Shown: positions 16,050-23,414 of the stretch, one piece after another | How positions within the stretch are numbered: position 1 is the stretch's first letter | Layout: each line of letters opens with the position of its first letter | Origin: Phycisphaerales bacterium | Lineage (GTDB): Bacteria > Planctomycetota > Phycisphaerae > Phycisphaerales > UBA1924 | DNA length: 33,976 nucleotides | Direction: 5' to 3' | NCBI GenBank assembly: GCA_013360695.1 | Contig: JABWBC010000026.1 | Span: 1 to 33,976, forward strand | Program-made: the position numbers and the translations under genes | The notes under the pieces: model-generated | Seen by the model: the letters and a program-made list of their open reading frames with translations, nothing else | Databases searched by the model: none | Told to the model about the DNA's origin: nothing

Positions 16050-16163
16050 GGCGCAACGCTCCCGCTGAAACCAGCCGCTTCGTCAACCACCAACTCGCTC
16101 GGAACAAGAGGCCGACCCGGGCGGCCCGAGGAACAGAACCCACCGCACCATTCGCGGCGAGCC

Positions 16164-16613
16164 TTACGCCGGTTGCTCGGGCGTGAGCGTCGCGCCGTCC
16201 AGCACGTCAAAGCTCACGAACTGCCCCGGCTCGAACTGCGACGCCGATTGGCGGGCATCGGTCAGCGTGCACACCATCGGCACACCCGCGTTCACCGTGA
16301 TCGAGTTCGTGCTCGATTCGGTGGAGACAACGTGCCCCTGCACGCGGCGAGGCCTGCCCTGCACGGGCTCCACGTACCGCCCGCCGCTCTGCACCACGTC
16401 CACACGCCGCGCCTTGGCCCGGATCACCCCGATCACCTTTTTCCCCACGGGGGTCGAGAGGCCGGTGGTGGGCACCAGGTGGAGGCGATAGCTCGTGTCG
16501 GGGAACGACACGACGACGTACGCGCCCTTGGTGGCGGTTTCGGGCACGACCTGCTCGAGCACGCCGCGGCAGAGATACGGGGCAATCTTCGTGGTCGGCG
16601 AGGGGGTAATCAT
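16164..16613 (-). CDS. Hypothetical beta-rich protein downstream of the glutamine amidotransferase
   Basis: This 149-residue protein has no signal peptide and no family I recognise. It looks mainly beta-stranded: KGAYVVVSFPDTSYRLHLVP, KVIGVIRAKARRVDVVQSGG, RVQGHVVSTESSTNSITVNA and GQFVSFDVLDG. This is suggestive of a small barrel such as an OB-like fold, but that is a guess. It starts 11 bases after the stop of the glutamine amidotransferase gene and is probably in one transcript with it. No Shine-Dalgarno is present, so translation may be coupled. Confidence 0.7.
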   Translation of the reverse strand: MITPSPTTKIAPYLCRGVLEQVVPETATKGAYVVVSFPDTSYRLHLVPTTGLSTPVGKKVIGVIRAKARRVDVVQSGGRYVEPVQGRPRRVQGHVVSTESSTNSITVNAGVPMVCTLTDARQSASQFEPGQFVSFDVLDGATLTPEQPA

Positions 16614-16624
16614 GGTCCAAGAGA

Positions 16625-17320
16625 TTAGGCGGTCGTGGCCCGCCCCGTCTTGAAGCCCGGCGCGGAGCCCATCGCCAAAAAGTTCGCCAGGAGCTTCGTG
16701 CCCTGCTCGGTCAGGAAGCTCTCGGGGTGGAACTGCACGCCCTCGACGGGAAACTTGGCCGAATCGGCGAAGACACGCCGGAGGCCCATGACCACGCGGC
16801 GCGTGCCCCCCTTGCCGTCATCCTCGTCCGTCCACGCCGACACCACCCAGCCATCCTGCCCGGGAGCGGGCGGCGGCGGGATCGTCTCGGGGAGCACGAC
16901 CAGCGAGTGATAGCGTGTCGCGGTGAAGGGCTGGGGCATGCCCGCGAAGATGCCGCGCGCGTCGTGGGTGATCGGGCTCGTCTTGCCGTGCATCTGGATG
17001 ACGTGGCGCGTGACAGTCATGCCGTTCGACGCGGCCAGGCACTGATGCCCGAGGCACACGCCCAGCACCGGAATCCGCCCCGCGAATCGCTCGATCATCG
17101 CGCTCGACACGCCCGCCTCGTTGGGCGTACACGGCCCGGGCGAGATGACCAGGTGCGTCGGCCCGCGCCCGCCGTCCAACACCGCCGCCTCGTCCGGCGT
17201 GATCTTGTCGTTGCGCACCACCAGCAGGTCCCGCCCCAGCTCCAGCGACGGCTCGATCTCGCCGAATCGCTGCACCAGGTTCCAGGTGAAGCTGTCGTAG
17301 TTGTCGATCAGGAGGATCAT
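16625..17320 (-). CDS. Anthranilate/aminodeoxychorismate synthase glutamine amidotransferase subunit
   Basis: This 231-residue class I glutamine amidotransferase releases ammonia from glutamine for a TrpE- or PabB-type partner acting on chorismate. It starts with the classic ILLIDNYDSFTWNLVQ. The oxyanion segment SPGPCTP (60-66) and the triad C89 (GVCLGHQC), H198 and E200 (GVQFHPES) are all present, as is the HGKTSPI segment that follows the active site in TrpG/PabA. A proline-rich, acidic insertion near 147-172 lengthens it. TrpG and PabA cannot be separated by sequence, and no partner subunit is encoded nearby. ATG 17320 has no Shine-Dalgarno; TACTCT ends seven bases before it, consistent with a leaderless message. 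Confidence 0.92.
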   Translation of the reverse strand: MILLIDNYDSFTWNLVQRFGEIEPSLELGRDLLVVRNDKITPDEAAVLDGGRGPTHLVISPGPCTPNEAGVSSAMIERFAGRIPVLGVCLGHQCLAASNGMTVTRHVIQMHGKTSPITHDARGIFAGMPQPFTATRYHSLVVLPETIPPPPAPGQDGWVVSAWTDEDDGKGGTRRVVMGLRRVFADSAKFPVEGVQFHPESFLTEQGTKLLANFLAMGSAPGFKTGRATTA

Positions 17321-17327
17321 CGGGGGA

Positions 17328-17333
17328 AGAGTA
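17328..17333 (-). promoter_or_regulatory. -10-like TACTCT abutting the amidotransferase start
   Basis: Minus-strand TACTCT, seven pyrimidine-rich bases, then ATG at 17320, with no Shine-Dalgarno. This fits the leaderless TANNNT arrangement also seen before the histidine kinase and SRAP genes. Confidence 0.4.
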
Positions 17334-17402
17334 GGAAGAACGCCGTGAGCGAGCGCCGGGCCAGCGGCCGCCGACGCACGCCGTGATCGACGCTCCCTCT
17401 TT

Positions 17403-17434
17403 ACTTGACCACTTGGGAATTCGGCCACCCGGCA
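17403..17434. repeat. 8-base-period repeat ACTTGACC type
   Basis: ACTTGACC, ACTTGGGA, ATTCGGCC and ACCCGGCA keep an eight-base register and belong to the same phrase family as 6140-6178 and 14261-14292. The array sits in the gap between the DUF3500 gene (upstream on the minus strand) and the amidotransferase gene. Confidence 0.55.
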
Positions 17435-17463
17435 CCCACGCCGACCTGTCATCCACCCAGCGC

Positions 17464-18540
17464 CTACTTCCCGTGCCCCTCTTTCACATGCTCGCGAAGG
17501 GGATCGTTCCCGAACTCATGCTCCGTATCGCGCCAGGCGCAGTGGATGTGGTTCGCGTCGTTCTGCGTGTTGTCGTATTCGACGATGAACGTCGGCCCGT
17601 GAATCCGGTAGTAGTGCTTCTGCCCCTTCTCCACGCCGCCGGCCCAGGCGAAGACGATCGCGTCGATGCCAGCGCGTTTCACGCGTTCGAGCTGCCAATT
17701 CGCCAGGTCGCCCGTGAGGTTGTTCGCGTACACCTCGACGAGCCGCCAGAGCATGCGCTTCTGGTCGTCGCTCATGCGTGACACGGGCAGGCCCTCGGGC
17801 TTGTCCAGCTTCGGCTCACGCCCGGGCACAAGCAGGATGTCGGCCGGCGCGTCCACCGCGATCATCGCGGCCTTCCTCTGCGCTTCATCCAGCGATTTCA
17901 TCAGCTCGCGGGCCAGGTCCTCCTCCGCGCTCAACACTCGCAATCCCGCACGCGCCCCGGTGCGCACTTCGGCGGGGTTCGCGCCCAAGAACATCGGTGC
18001 CGTCGCGATGCGTTCCTCCGACATCGACGAGAAGTTGATCGAGAGGTGGTGCCCCTCGAACTTCCAGCCCCACGCCCCTTCTCCCGGCGCCTTGCCCGCG
18101 CTCGCGAAGATCGAAAGCGTGTACTTCTCCGGGTCGCGCCACGCGCCGCTCTGCCCCGCGCGCTGCTCCATCTCGCGCAGCACGAGCTCCAACTCGATGA
18201 TCTGCTCGGCCTTCAGATAGCCGTGCGCGCTCAGCCCCGAACGCAGCACATTTCTCGCCGCAATGCGCTGGGCCTCGTTCATCTCACCCAGCGGAACGCC
18301 CTTGCGCTCGCGCGGGATGAAGTGCCAGTCCGTCCGCCACGCGTCGTTGAAATCGAAGAGCCCCTTGGCGCGAAGCTCGGGCGACAGGCTCTTGAGCCAC
18401 GCCGAGGCGGCGCCGGCCATCTGCGCCCCCGTCGAGGCCCGCGGCACCAGCGCGAGCATGATCGCGCCGCCGACCAGCATCGCGGCGACGCAGGCCGACA
18501 TCACGCTCACCATTGCAGTTCCGTTCGCACGCTGGCGCAT
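17464..18540 (-). CDS. DUF3500 family exported protein
   Basis: This is a 358-residue protein. An N-terminal hydrophobic segment (about 10-33, VSVMSACVAAMLVGGAIMLALV) suggests export or a membrane anchor. The body matches DUF3500 as I know it: W-x-FEGHHLSINFS (near 158-170), APMFLGANPAEVRTG, LSAEEDLARELMKSLDEAQRKAA, YYRIHGPTFIVEYDN and a final HIHCAWRD with nearby Asp/His residues. The function of the family is unknown. The ATG at 18540 sits one base after a terminator-like hairpin that contains its only Shine-Dalgarno (AAGGGGG). An internal ATG nine codons later, at 18513, has GGA about six bases upstream and still includes the hydrophobic segment, so the real start is uncertain. Confidence 0.8.
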   Translation of the reverse strand: MRQRANGTAMVSVMSACVAAMLVGGAIMLALVPRASTGAQMAGAASAWLKSLSPELRAKGLFDFNDAWRTDWHFIPRERKGVPLGEMNEAQRIAARNVLRSGLSAHGYLKAEQIIELELVLREMEQRAGQSGAWRDPEKYTLSIFASAGKAPGEGAWGWKFEGHHLSINFSSMSEERIATAPMFLGANPAEVRTGARAGLRVLSAEEDLARELMKSLDEAQRKAAMIAVDAPADILLVPGREPKLDKPEGLPVSRMSDDQKRMLWRLVEVYANNLTGDLANWQLERVKRAGIDAIVFAWAGGVEKGQKHYYRIHGPTFIVEYDNTQNDANHIHCAWRDTEHEFGNDPLREHVKEGHGK

Positions 18541-18541
18541 G

Positions 18542-18573
18542 AAAAACCCCCTTGGCTCCTGCCTCGGGGGTTT
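18542..18573 (-). terminator. Intrinsic terminator or attenuator overlapping the DUF3500 ribosome site
   Basis: Read on the minus strand, AAACCCCC pairs perfectly with GGGGGTTT across a 14-base loop and is followed by TTTTT and C; the annotated ATG comes next. It has the form of a rho-independent terminator. It could end the transcript of the DUF1444 gene, which stops 138 bases upstream of the hairpin. Because its 3' arm is also the only Shine-Dalgarno for DUF3500, it could instead control that gene. Confidence 0.65.
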
Positions 18574-18668
18574 AGTATCGCAGAAAGCGATGATCGGGGC
18601 TCTCGGTTCTTGTCGCGGCCAAGCGGTGCGTCAAGCCACGCCCAGCGTTCCCAACTTGGGCCTGTTTC

Positions 18669-18710
18669 TAGTGCCCAGTGCTTAGGTCCTGGTGCCTGTT
18701 GCCTGCCTGC
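18669..18710. repeat. Heptamer tandem repeat, six degenerate units (TAGTGCC type)
   Basis: TAGTGCC, CAGTGCT, TAGGTCC, TGGTGCC, TGTTGCC and TGCCTGC follow with an exact seven-base period. The array ends directly at the stop codon of the minus-strand DUF1444 gene (18711). The unit differs from the CACTCCC heptamers elsewhere in the window. Confidence 0.7.
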
Positions 18711-19529
18711 TCACGCCGCCTCCCCCTGCTGGGCCCAGGGCTCATTCAGCCGCCCCGCCACGCCGTCGCGTGTGACGTAGAAGAACTCGCCGGTGATCGG
18801 ATACGGCAGGCGTTTATAGTCCTGCTGCACGCGCGACGCCAACCGCTTTACAAAGCTGTCGGGCCCGGGCGAGAGAGCGATGAACATGTCGCGGGCCGGC
18901 GTGGCGACGTAGAAGTCGCCGCCCAGCTGCGGCGCCAGACGGTCGTACAGCCCGCTCAGCAGCAGGCGCGCCGCGTCGTAGCCGTCGTGCTCCGCCAGGA
19001 TCGCGGCCTTGCCGCCCTCCTTGCTCTCGACCACCTGCACTTCAAGCTCCGGCGCAAACCCGTCGAGGTTCTCGCGCGAAATCTGCTCGATGTCCTCGAT
19101 CGTCACGCCCCAGCGAACGACCTGCTCGGTCGTGATGCTCACCGTCATATTGGGAAGGTCCGTCACAAACACGATCACCGTGTTGTTCACGAACGGCACG
19201 TGCGCCACCATCTCGCGCGCCAGGTGCTCGAAGATCGTCTCGGGCTGGATGCGCGGCATGATCCGCGGCCTGGCAAAATCCAGCGTCATGTTCATCAGCT
19301 GCATCGCCTCGCCCGCGAAGAGCTGGTCGAGGTAATGCTCCACGATCTCAGACCCGCGCCCGGGCTCGTGACGCACCATGCGATACAGGTTCTCGAGGTC
19401 GAGGCGACGCCCGTTCACCAGAATCTCGCGCGGGCCCACGAGGTCCACCTTGTATTCAGGCTGGAGCTTCTTGAGCATCTCGACGACAGCCTCGGCGAAC
19501 GCTCCCGGTTCCTGCGGCATACTCGACAT
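18711..19529 (-). CDS. DUF1444 (YtpQ-like) family protein
   Basis: This is a 272-residue soluble protein. The segments [68 protein letters not shown] and [41 protein letters not shown] match the DUF1444/UPF0354 (YtpQ) family, whose function is unknown. I start at the ATG at 19529 because AGGAGAGG lies five bases upstream; a longer frame has no ribosome site. It diverges from acpP. A terminator-like hairpin at 18542-18573 could end its transcript. Confidence 0.75.
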   Translation of the reverse strand: MSSMPQEPGAFAEAVVEMLKKLQPEYKVDLVGPREILVNGRRLDLENLYRMVRHEPGRGSEIVEHYLDQLFAGEAMQLMNMTLDFARPRIMPRIQPETIFEHLAREMVAHVPFVNNTVIVFVTDLPNMTVSITTEQVVRWGVTIEDIEQISRENLDGFAPELEVQVVESKEGGKAAILAEHDGYDAARLLLSGLYDRLAPQLGGDFYVATPARDMFIALSPGPDSFVKRLASRVQQDYKRLPYPITGEFFYVTRDGVAGRLNEPWAQQGEAA

Positions 19530-19811
19530 CGCCACCTCTCCTCTCTCTTCTCGATCGGAGCGGTCGGCCGGTGTCCAGACGCTGTCAAAACGCATCAAGC
19601 AGCGGTGAACAACCGGCCAACTGCTCGGACAGGCGTCTATCGACTTCACCCTCCGCAGCCCGGTTGCCTTTGGATCGCGTCAAGGGCGAACTGCCCATCC
19701 GACACGCCGAATACACGCGCTCGCCCGCAGATTTCGCGCCATCGTTCCCGCCGACGCTCCCATATCCGCGCAAACCGCGTCCGATCATCCGCTTTGCATT
19801 CCGCCAGGCGA

Positions 19812-19830
19812 GCGAACACTAACTGTTCGC
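19812..19830. promoter_or_regulatory. Perfect 7-base inverted repeat upstream of the acpP promoter
   Basis: GCGAACA-CTAAC-TGTTCGC is a perfect dyad with a five-base spacer, ending 27 bases before the -35 of the acpP promoter. The position would suit an activator or an upstream operator. CGAAC/GTTCG resembles a Gram-positive LexA box, but the half-site spacing is seven rather than four, so LexA is unlikely. Confidence 0.45.
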
Positions 19831-19857
19831 ACAATGTAAGGCATATTTCCGATGCCG

Positions 19858-19885
19858 CTTGCTTCTGGCCACGAGCCGTTATAAT
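19858..19885 (+). promoter_or_regulatory. Sigma70-like promoter of acpP
   Basis: The -10 is a perfect TATAAT (19880-19885). The -35 is CTTGCT (19858-19863) with a 16-base spacer. Transcription would start near 19892, giving a leader of about 55 bases before the acpP GTG. It is the strongest -10 element in the window, which fits a highly expressed gene. Confidence 0.65.
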
Positions 19886-19946
19886 CCCGGCTCTTGGGGC
19901 TGGAGCCCGGCCGGCGACACCCCGCCATTCCAACGGGAGACCCACC

Positions 19947-20195
19947 GTGACCGAGCAGGAAATCGAAGCGAAAGTCATCGACATCGTCGCCGAGCAGATG
20001 GGCGCCGATAAGGCCAAAATCACCCGCGCGACGTCGTTCGTCGAGGACTTGAACGCCGACAGCCTCGACACCGTCGAGCTCGTCATGGAGTTCGAGGACG
20101 AGTTCGAGACCTCCATCCCCGACGAGCAGGCCGAAAAGATCAAAACCGTGGGTGAGGCCATCGACTTCATCAAGCAGGCCCACGGCATCTCCTGA
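19947..20195 (+). CDS. acpP: Acyl carrier protein
   Basis: This 82-residue acidic helical protein carries growing acyl chains on 4'-phosphopantetheine attached to S39 in the [14 protein letters not shown] motif. Helix I ([14 protein letters not shown]), the loop, the DSL helix II and the C-terminal helix ([11 protein letters not shown]) are all present and of normal length. The start is GTG at 19947, supported by GGGAGA about eight bases upstream and by homology beginning there. It is followed after 184 bases by fabF on the same strand, the common acpP-fabF arrangement. It has its own strong promoter. Confidence 0.97.
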   Translation: MTEQEIEAKVIDIVAEQMGADKAKITRATSFVEDLNADSLDTVELVMEFEDEFETSIPDEQAEKIKTVGEAIDFIKQAHGIS

Positions 20196-20379
20196 GCCGC
20201 CCCGCGGCACGCCCATATCCCGCCCCCGTTCCGCCCGTCACCGCGCCGGGTGATCGCCCGCGGTCCGCGCCCCTTTGGCGCGCCCGCCTGCGTACACTGG
20301 CCAAGGTTATTCCGCGACATGCGCCTCCCAGCGCCGGGCGACCGGCGGGGCTCCGACTCTCATCCTCACCACCTCCCCT

Positions 20380-21666
20380 ATGGCCAATCACAACCCCCAA
20401 ACCCGGATCGTCATCACCGGCATGGGCGCGATCACGCCGCTGGGCCGGTCGGCGGATGAAACATGGGCCGGAATGCGCGAAGGGCGCAGCGGCGTCTCCA
20501 ACTTCCAGGGCGAGGAGTTCGCCCGCTACGAAGGACACTGGGACGTCAAGATCGCCGGCCAGATCAAGGATTGGGACCCCGTGAAGGCGGGGGTGATCGA
20601 CGGGCGCGAGGTGCGCCGCATCGATCGCTTCGCGATCCTCGGCCTGGGCGCCGCCGCCGAGGCCGTCAAGGACTCGGGCATCGACTTCACCAAAGAGGAC
20701 TCCGAGCGTTGCGGGGTGGTGGTCGGCTCGGGCGTGGGCGGCATCAAGACCATCGAAGAGGGCGTCATGAGCATGGTGGAGCGGGGTCCGGAACGGATCT
20801 CGCCCTTCACGGTGCCGCGCCTCATGGTCAACGCCGCCACGGGCATGATCTCCATCCGCTACGGCCTGCGCGGGCCGGCCGGCGCCCACGCCACGGCGTG
20901 CGCCTCCTCCGGCCACGCCATCGCCGACGCCATGCACATCATGCGTCGCGGCGAGGCGGACGTGATCGTCGCCGGCGGCGCCGAGGCCGCCGTCTCCCCC
21001 CTCTGCATCGGCGCGTTCATGACCATGAAGGCGTTGTCGGCCCGCAACGACTGCCCGACCAAGGCCAGCCGCCCCTTCGACCGCGGCCGCGATGGCTTCG
21101 TGCTCTCAGAGGGCGCCGCCATGTTCGTGCTCGAAACCGAGGAGCACGCCAAGAAGCGCGGCGCGAAAATCTACGCCGAACTCGTCGGCTGCGGCAATTC
21201 CTCCGACGCAGGACACATCACCGCCCCCGACCCAGAGGGCCAGGGTGCCGCCCGCTCCATGCGCTGGGCCCTCCGCGACGCCCGCATGGCCCCCGAGCAG
21301 ATCGACTACGTCAACGCACACGGCACCTCCACCCCCCTGGGCGACAAGGCCGAGGTTGCCGCCGTCCTCTCCATTTTCGGAAACCACGCCCGCAAGTCCG
21401 CCGGCGGCAGGCTGCTCATGTCGTCCACCAAGTCCATGCACGGGCATTGCCTGGGCGCCTCCGGCGCGGTCGAAACCATCGCCTGCGTCCACGCCGTGCG
21501 CGATGGCCTAGTCGCCCCGACCATCAACCTCGACGACCCCGACGACGGGTTCGATATCGACCTCGTCCCCCACACCCCGCGCGAGCGCCGCGTCACCTAC
21601 GCCATGAACAACACCTTCGGCTTCGGCGGGCACAACGTCACGCTCATCGTCGGGCGATACGCCTAG
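20380..21666 (+). CDS. fabF: 3-oxoacyl-[acyl-carrier-protein] synthase II
   Basis: This 428-residue condensing enzyme extends acyl-ACP with malonyl-ACP in fatty acid synthesis. The thiolase fold has the catalytic C174 in ATACASSGHA, H314 in VNAHGTSTPLGD, and K351/H354 in STKSMHGHCLGASG. The FGFGGHN motif is near the end. All catalytic residues are intact. The ATG at 20380 has no clear Shine-Dalgarno, but it sits at the natural N-terminus, and longer frames lack homology. It follows acpP by 184 bases and may be read from the acpP promoter. Its stop codon shares the bases CTAG with the stop of the convergent minus-strand gene. Confidence 0.96.
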   Translation: MANHNPQTRIVITGMGAITPLGRSADETWAGMREGRSGVSNFQGEEFARYEGHWDVKIAGQIKDWDPVKAGVIDGREVRRIDRFAILGLGAAAEAVKDSGIDFTKEDSERCGVVVGSGVGGIKTIEEGVMSMVERGPERISPFTVPRLMVNAATGMISIRYGLRGPAGAHATACASSGHAIADAMHIMRRGEADVIVAGGAEAAVSPLCIGAFMTMKALSARNDCPTKASRPFDRGRDGFVLSEGAAMFVLETEEHAKKRGAKIYAELVGCGNSSDAGHITAPDPEGQGAARSMRWALRDARMAPEQIDYVNAHGTSTPLGDKAEVAAVLSIFGNHARKSAGGRLLMSSTKSMHGHCLGASGAVETIACVHAVRDGLVAPTINLDDPDDGFDIDLVPHTPRERRVTYAMNNTFGFGGHNVTLIVGRYA

Positions 21667-22622
21667 CGACCTTCCGGCTTGAAGTCGAGGCGCCGGGGAG
21701 TGCCACCCTTGATGTAGCCGATCGTGGCGGAAAGGGTGCCCTCGCTCGAAAGCTCGTACACGATGCGCTTCGGATAGTCGTGTCGCGGGTTGTCGAACAC
21801 CGCACGGGTGGAGCTCAGCTCGGTAAGGACGAACTCGGTCGGCGCCTTGCCGCCGGGCTGTGCGATGTAGATCAAGCCGCCGTCACGCTCGACGACGCGC
21901 AGGTACTCGAACGCGACCATTTTGCCGCCGGAGTTGACCGTGCGCGATACGGCGAGCATGGCGCCGCCCAGCGCCGGGCTCCATCGCTCCTCAATCGATG
22001 ACCCCGAGCTTCGGGTCCCAACCCAATCGCCGGCCAGCCACGTCAGATCGCCGATCGCGGCCTTGGCGGGCGCGGGCATCTCGATGTCCTCCGCATGGCG
22101 GTAGAGCCCAACCGAGTCCTTCACCACGGGCGGATCGACCACGACGCGTACAAGCAGGCCCTCGGGCGTGGAGCGGAAGCTCCTCCGGATCGATCGGATC
22201 GACACATCGGAGACGGTCTCCGGGGCTCGTATGAACTCGACCTGATACTCAAAGGTGCCGTCTCTCCACGAACCGCGGTAGCGCGAGGACGTTTTGGCTT
22301 CCGCGACCTCGGTGATCGAGCCGTCGATCGCGATACGCACGTCGCGATGCCCGGAGCCGTGCCCATTCAGGACGACCGCGCCCTCCTCGACGCGCATCGA
22401 GAACTTCGTGCTCATCGGCGGGCCGAGTTGCTCGAGTGCGCGGCCCTCGGTCTTGTCCTCGACATAGATCCACTCGCCGTCCAACGCGCGCAAATCGTGG
22501 GCTTGCGTCGATGGTGGGCTCGAAACCTGCGCCCATGCCTCGCGCGATGCCGACGTCGCCCCGGCCGCTCCCAGGAGGACGAGAAACGCGATCACCCTTG
22601 CCGGCCAATTGCGCAGGTACAT
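21663..22622 (-). CDS. Exported protein with a C-terminal DUF6265-like domain
   Basis: This 319-residue protein has a signal peptide (basic start, hydrophobic ARVIAFLVLLGAAGATSA, cleavage near AWAQ at about 34). Residues about 45-185 form a beta-rich region beginning LDGEWIYVEDKTEG, of no family I can name. Residues about 200-319 (IGDLTWLAGDWVGTRSSGSSIEERWSPALGGAMLAVSRTV, AFEYLRVVERDGGLIYIAQPGG, FDNPRHDYPKRIVYE) look like the DUF6265 / lipocalin-like beta-barrel family of unknown function. The start at ATG 22622 is supported by GGAGG eight bases upstream. It converges on fabF, with a four-base overlap of stop codons. It probably binds a small ligand in the periplasm, but this is only inferred from the fold type. 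Confidence 0.65.
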   Translation of the reverse strand: MYLRNWPARVIAFLVLLGAAGATSASREAWAQVSSPPSTQAHDLRALDGEWIYVEDKTEGRALEQLGPPMSTKFSMRVEEGAVVLNGHGSGHRDVRIAIDGSITEVAEAKTSSRYRGSWRDGTFEYQVEFIRAPETVSDVSIRSIRRSFRSTPEGLLVRVVVDPPVVKDSVGLYRHAEDIEMPAPAKAAIGDLTWLAGDWVGTRSSGSSIEERWSPALGGAMLAVSRTVNSGGKMVAFEYLRVVERDGGLIYIAQPGGKAPTEFVLTELSSTRAVFDNPRHDYPKRIVYELSSEGTLSATIGYIKGGTPRRLDFKPEGR

Positions 22623-23001
22623 TGAGAAGCCTCCGATCGGTTCTGGAATCGCGCCAGCACAGCGCCGCGCACCTGAGAATACTCGTCGGGCGTCGCACGG
22701 GAGCCGGCCTGCCACTCCTTTTTATCCGCGACCCGGCACGTCCGAGCGCCGGTCAGACGCACGAGACCCGGAGGAGTTCACCCGCGCCCGCGGCCGATCG
22801 GCCGGGTTTGACATCCGGCCGGGCTGCTTGATCGGAATTCGCGGGGCGGCCATGGCCGTCGGCGCCAGGCACGCCCGCAACCCCGAGTCGCACCCAGAGC
22901 ACGGTGGTCAGGCGGCCGGGGTCCAGGTGGACCGATGCCCTTCGGATGGCACGCCCCTTGCGGAGCTTCAGCCGACCCCCCTGCGCGCCGATAGTCCCAC
23001 C
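22623..23001. other. Divergent intergenic region upstream of fliN
   Basis: This 379-base gap lies between the divergent DUF6265-like gene and fliN. I see no gene, repeat or hairpin of note. GATAGT at 22990-22995 may be the fliN -10. Confidence 0.5.
22990..22995 (+). promoter_or_regulatory. -10-like GATAGT abutting the fliN start
   Basis: GATAGT ends six bases (CCCACC) before the fliN ATG at 23002, with no Shine-Dalgarno. The position suits a leaderless transcript, although the first base is G rather than T. Confidence 0.35.
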
Positions 23002-23349
23002 ATGCCCTCCACCTCCGACTCCATCCTCAAGCTCGAAGTCCCCATCGTCGTCCGCATCGGCGAGCGCGAGATGAAGCTCCACGAGGTGCTGGCACTCACC
23101 GCCGGCGCCATCGTCGAGGTTCCCAAGCTCGCCGACGCCGAGCTCGACCTCATGGTCAACAACCAGGTGATCGGGCACGGCACTGCCGTTAAGGTCGGCG
23201 AAAAGTTCGGCATCCTCGTCACCTTCGTGGGCACGCCCGCCGAGCGCGCCGCCGCCCTCGCCGCCGGACAGAACCATGCCGAGCCCGAGTCCGGCGACGA
23301 CGCCGCCGCCGAAGACCTCGCCGCCCAGCTCCTGGCCGGGCAGGTCTAA
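23002..23349 (+). CDS. fliN: Flagellar motor switch protein FliN (SpoA-domain protein)
   Basis: This 115-residue protein has a single SpoA/surface-presentation domain (about residues 8-78): LKLEVPIVVRIGEREMKLHEVLALTAGAIVEVPKLADAELDLMVNNQVIGHG...VGEKFGILVTFVG. This is the FliN pattern of the C-ring at the base of the flagellum; type III secretion YscQ/SctQ C-termini are related. Unlike most FliN proteins it has little N-terminal extension but carries an acidic Ala/Glu tail of about 35 residues. No other flagellar gene is in the window, which is unusual because fliN normally sits beside fliM. The lack of a Shine-Dalgarno and the GATAGT six bases upstream of ATG suggest a leaderless message. Confidence 0.85.
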   Translation: MPSTSDSILKLEVPIVVRIGEREMKLHEVLALTAGAIVEVPKLADAELDLMVNNQVIGHGTAVKVGEKFGILVTFVGTPAERAAALAAGQNHAEPESGDDAAAEDLAAQLLAGQV

Positions 23350-23414
23350 CCCCTCAACTTCAGACGGGCCGAGCGTGGGCGCGATACCCTGCCGCGTCCA
23401 GCCCCGGAGACGCC

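Larger units (their letters stand above)
19530..19946. other. Divergent intergenic region between DUF1444 and acpP
   Basis: This 417-base gap has no convincing gene. It holds the acpP promoter (19858-19885) and a perfect inverted repeat (19812-19830). The first 280 bases show no element I can name. Confidence 0.6.

Noticed and set aside
16625-17320. A complete tryptophan or folate operon around the amidotransferase
   Set aside because: The neighbours are an unknown beta-rich protein and DUF3500; no TrpE or PabB is present.
19812-19830. LexA (SOS) box
   Set aside because: The CGAAC/GTTCG half-sites are seven bases apart rather than four, and acpP is not a known SOS gene.
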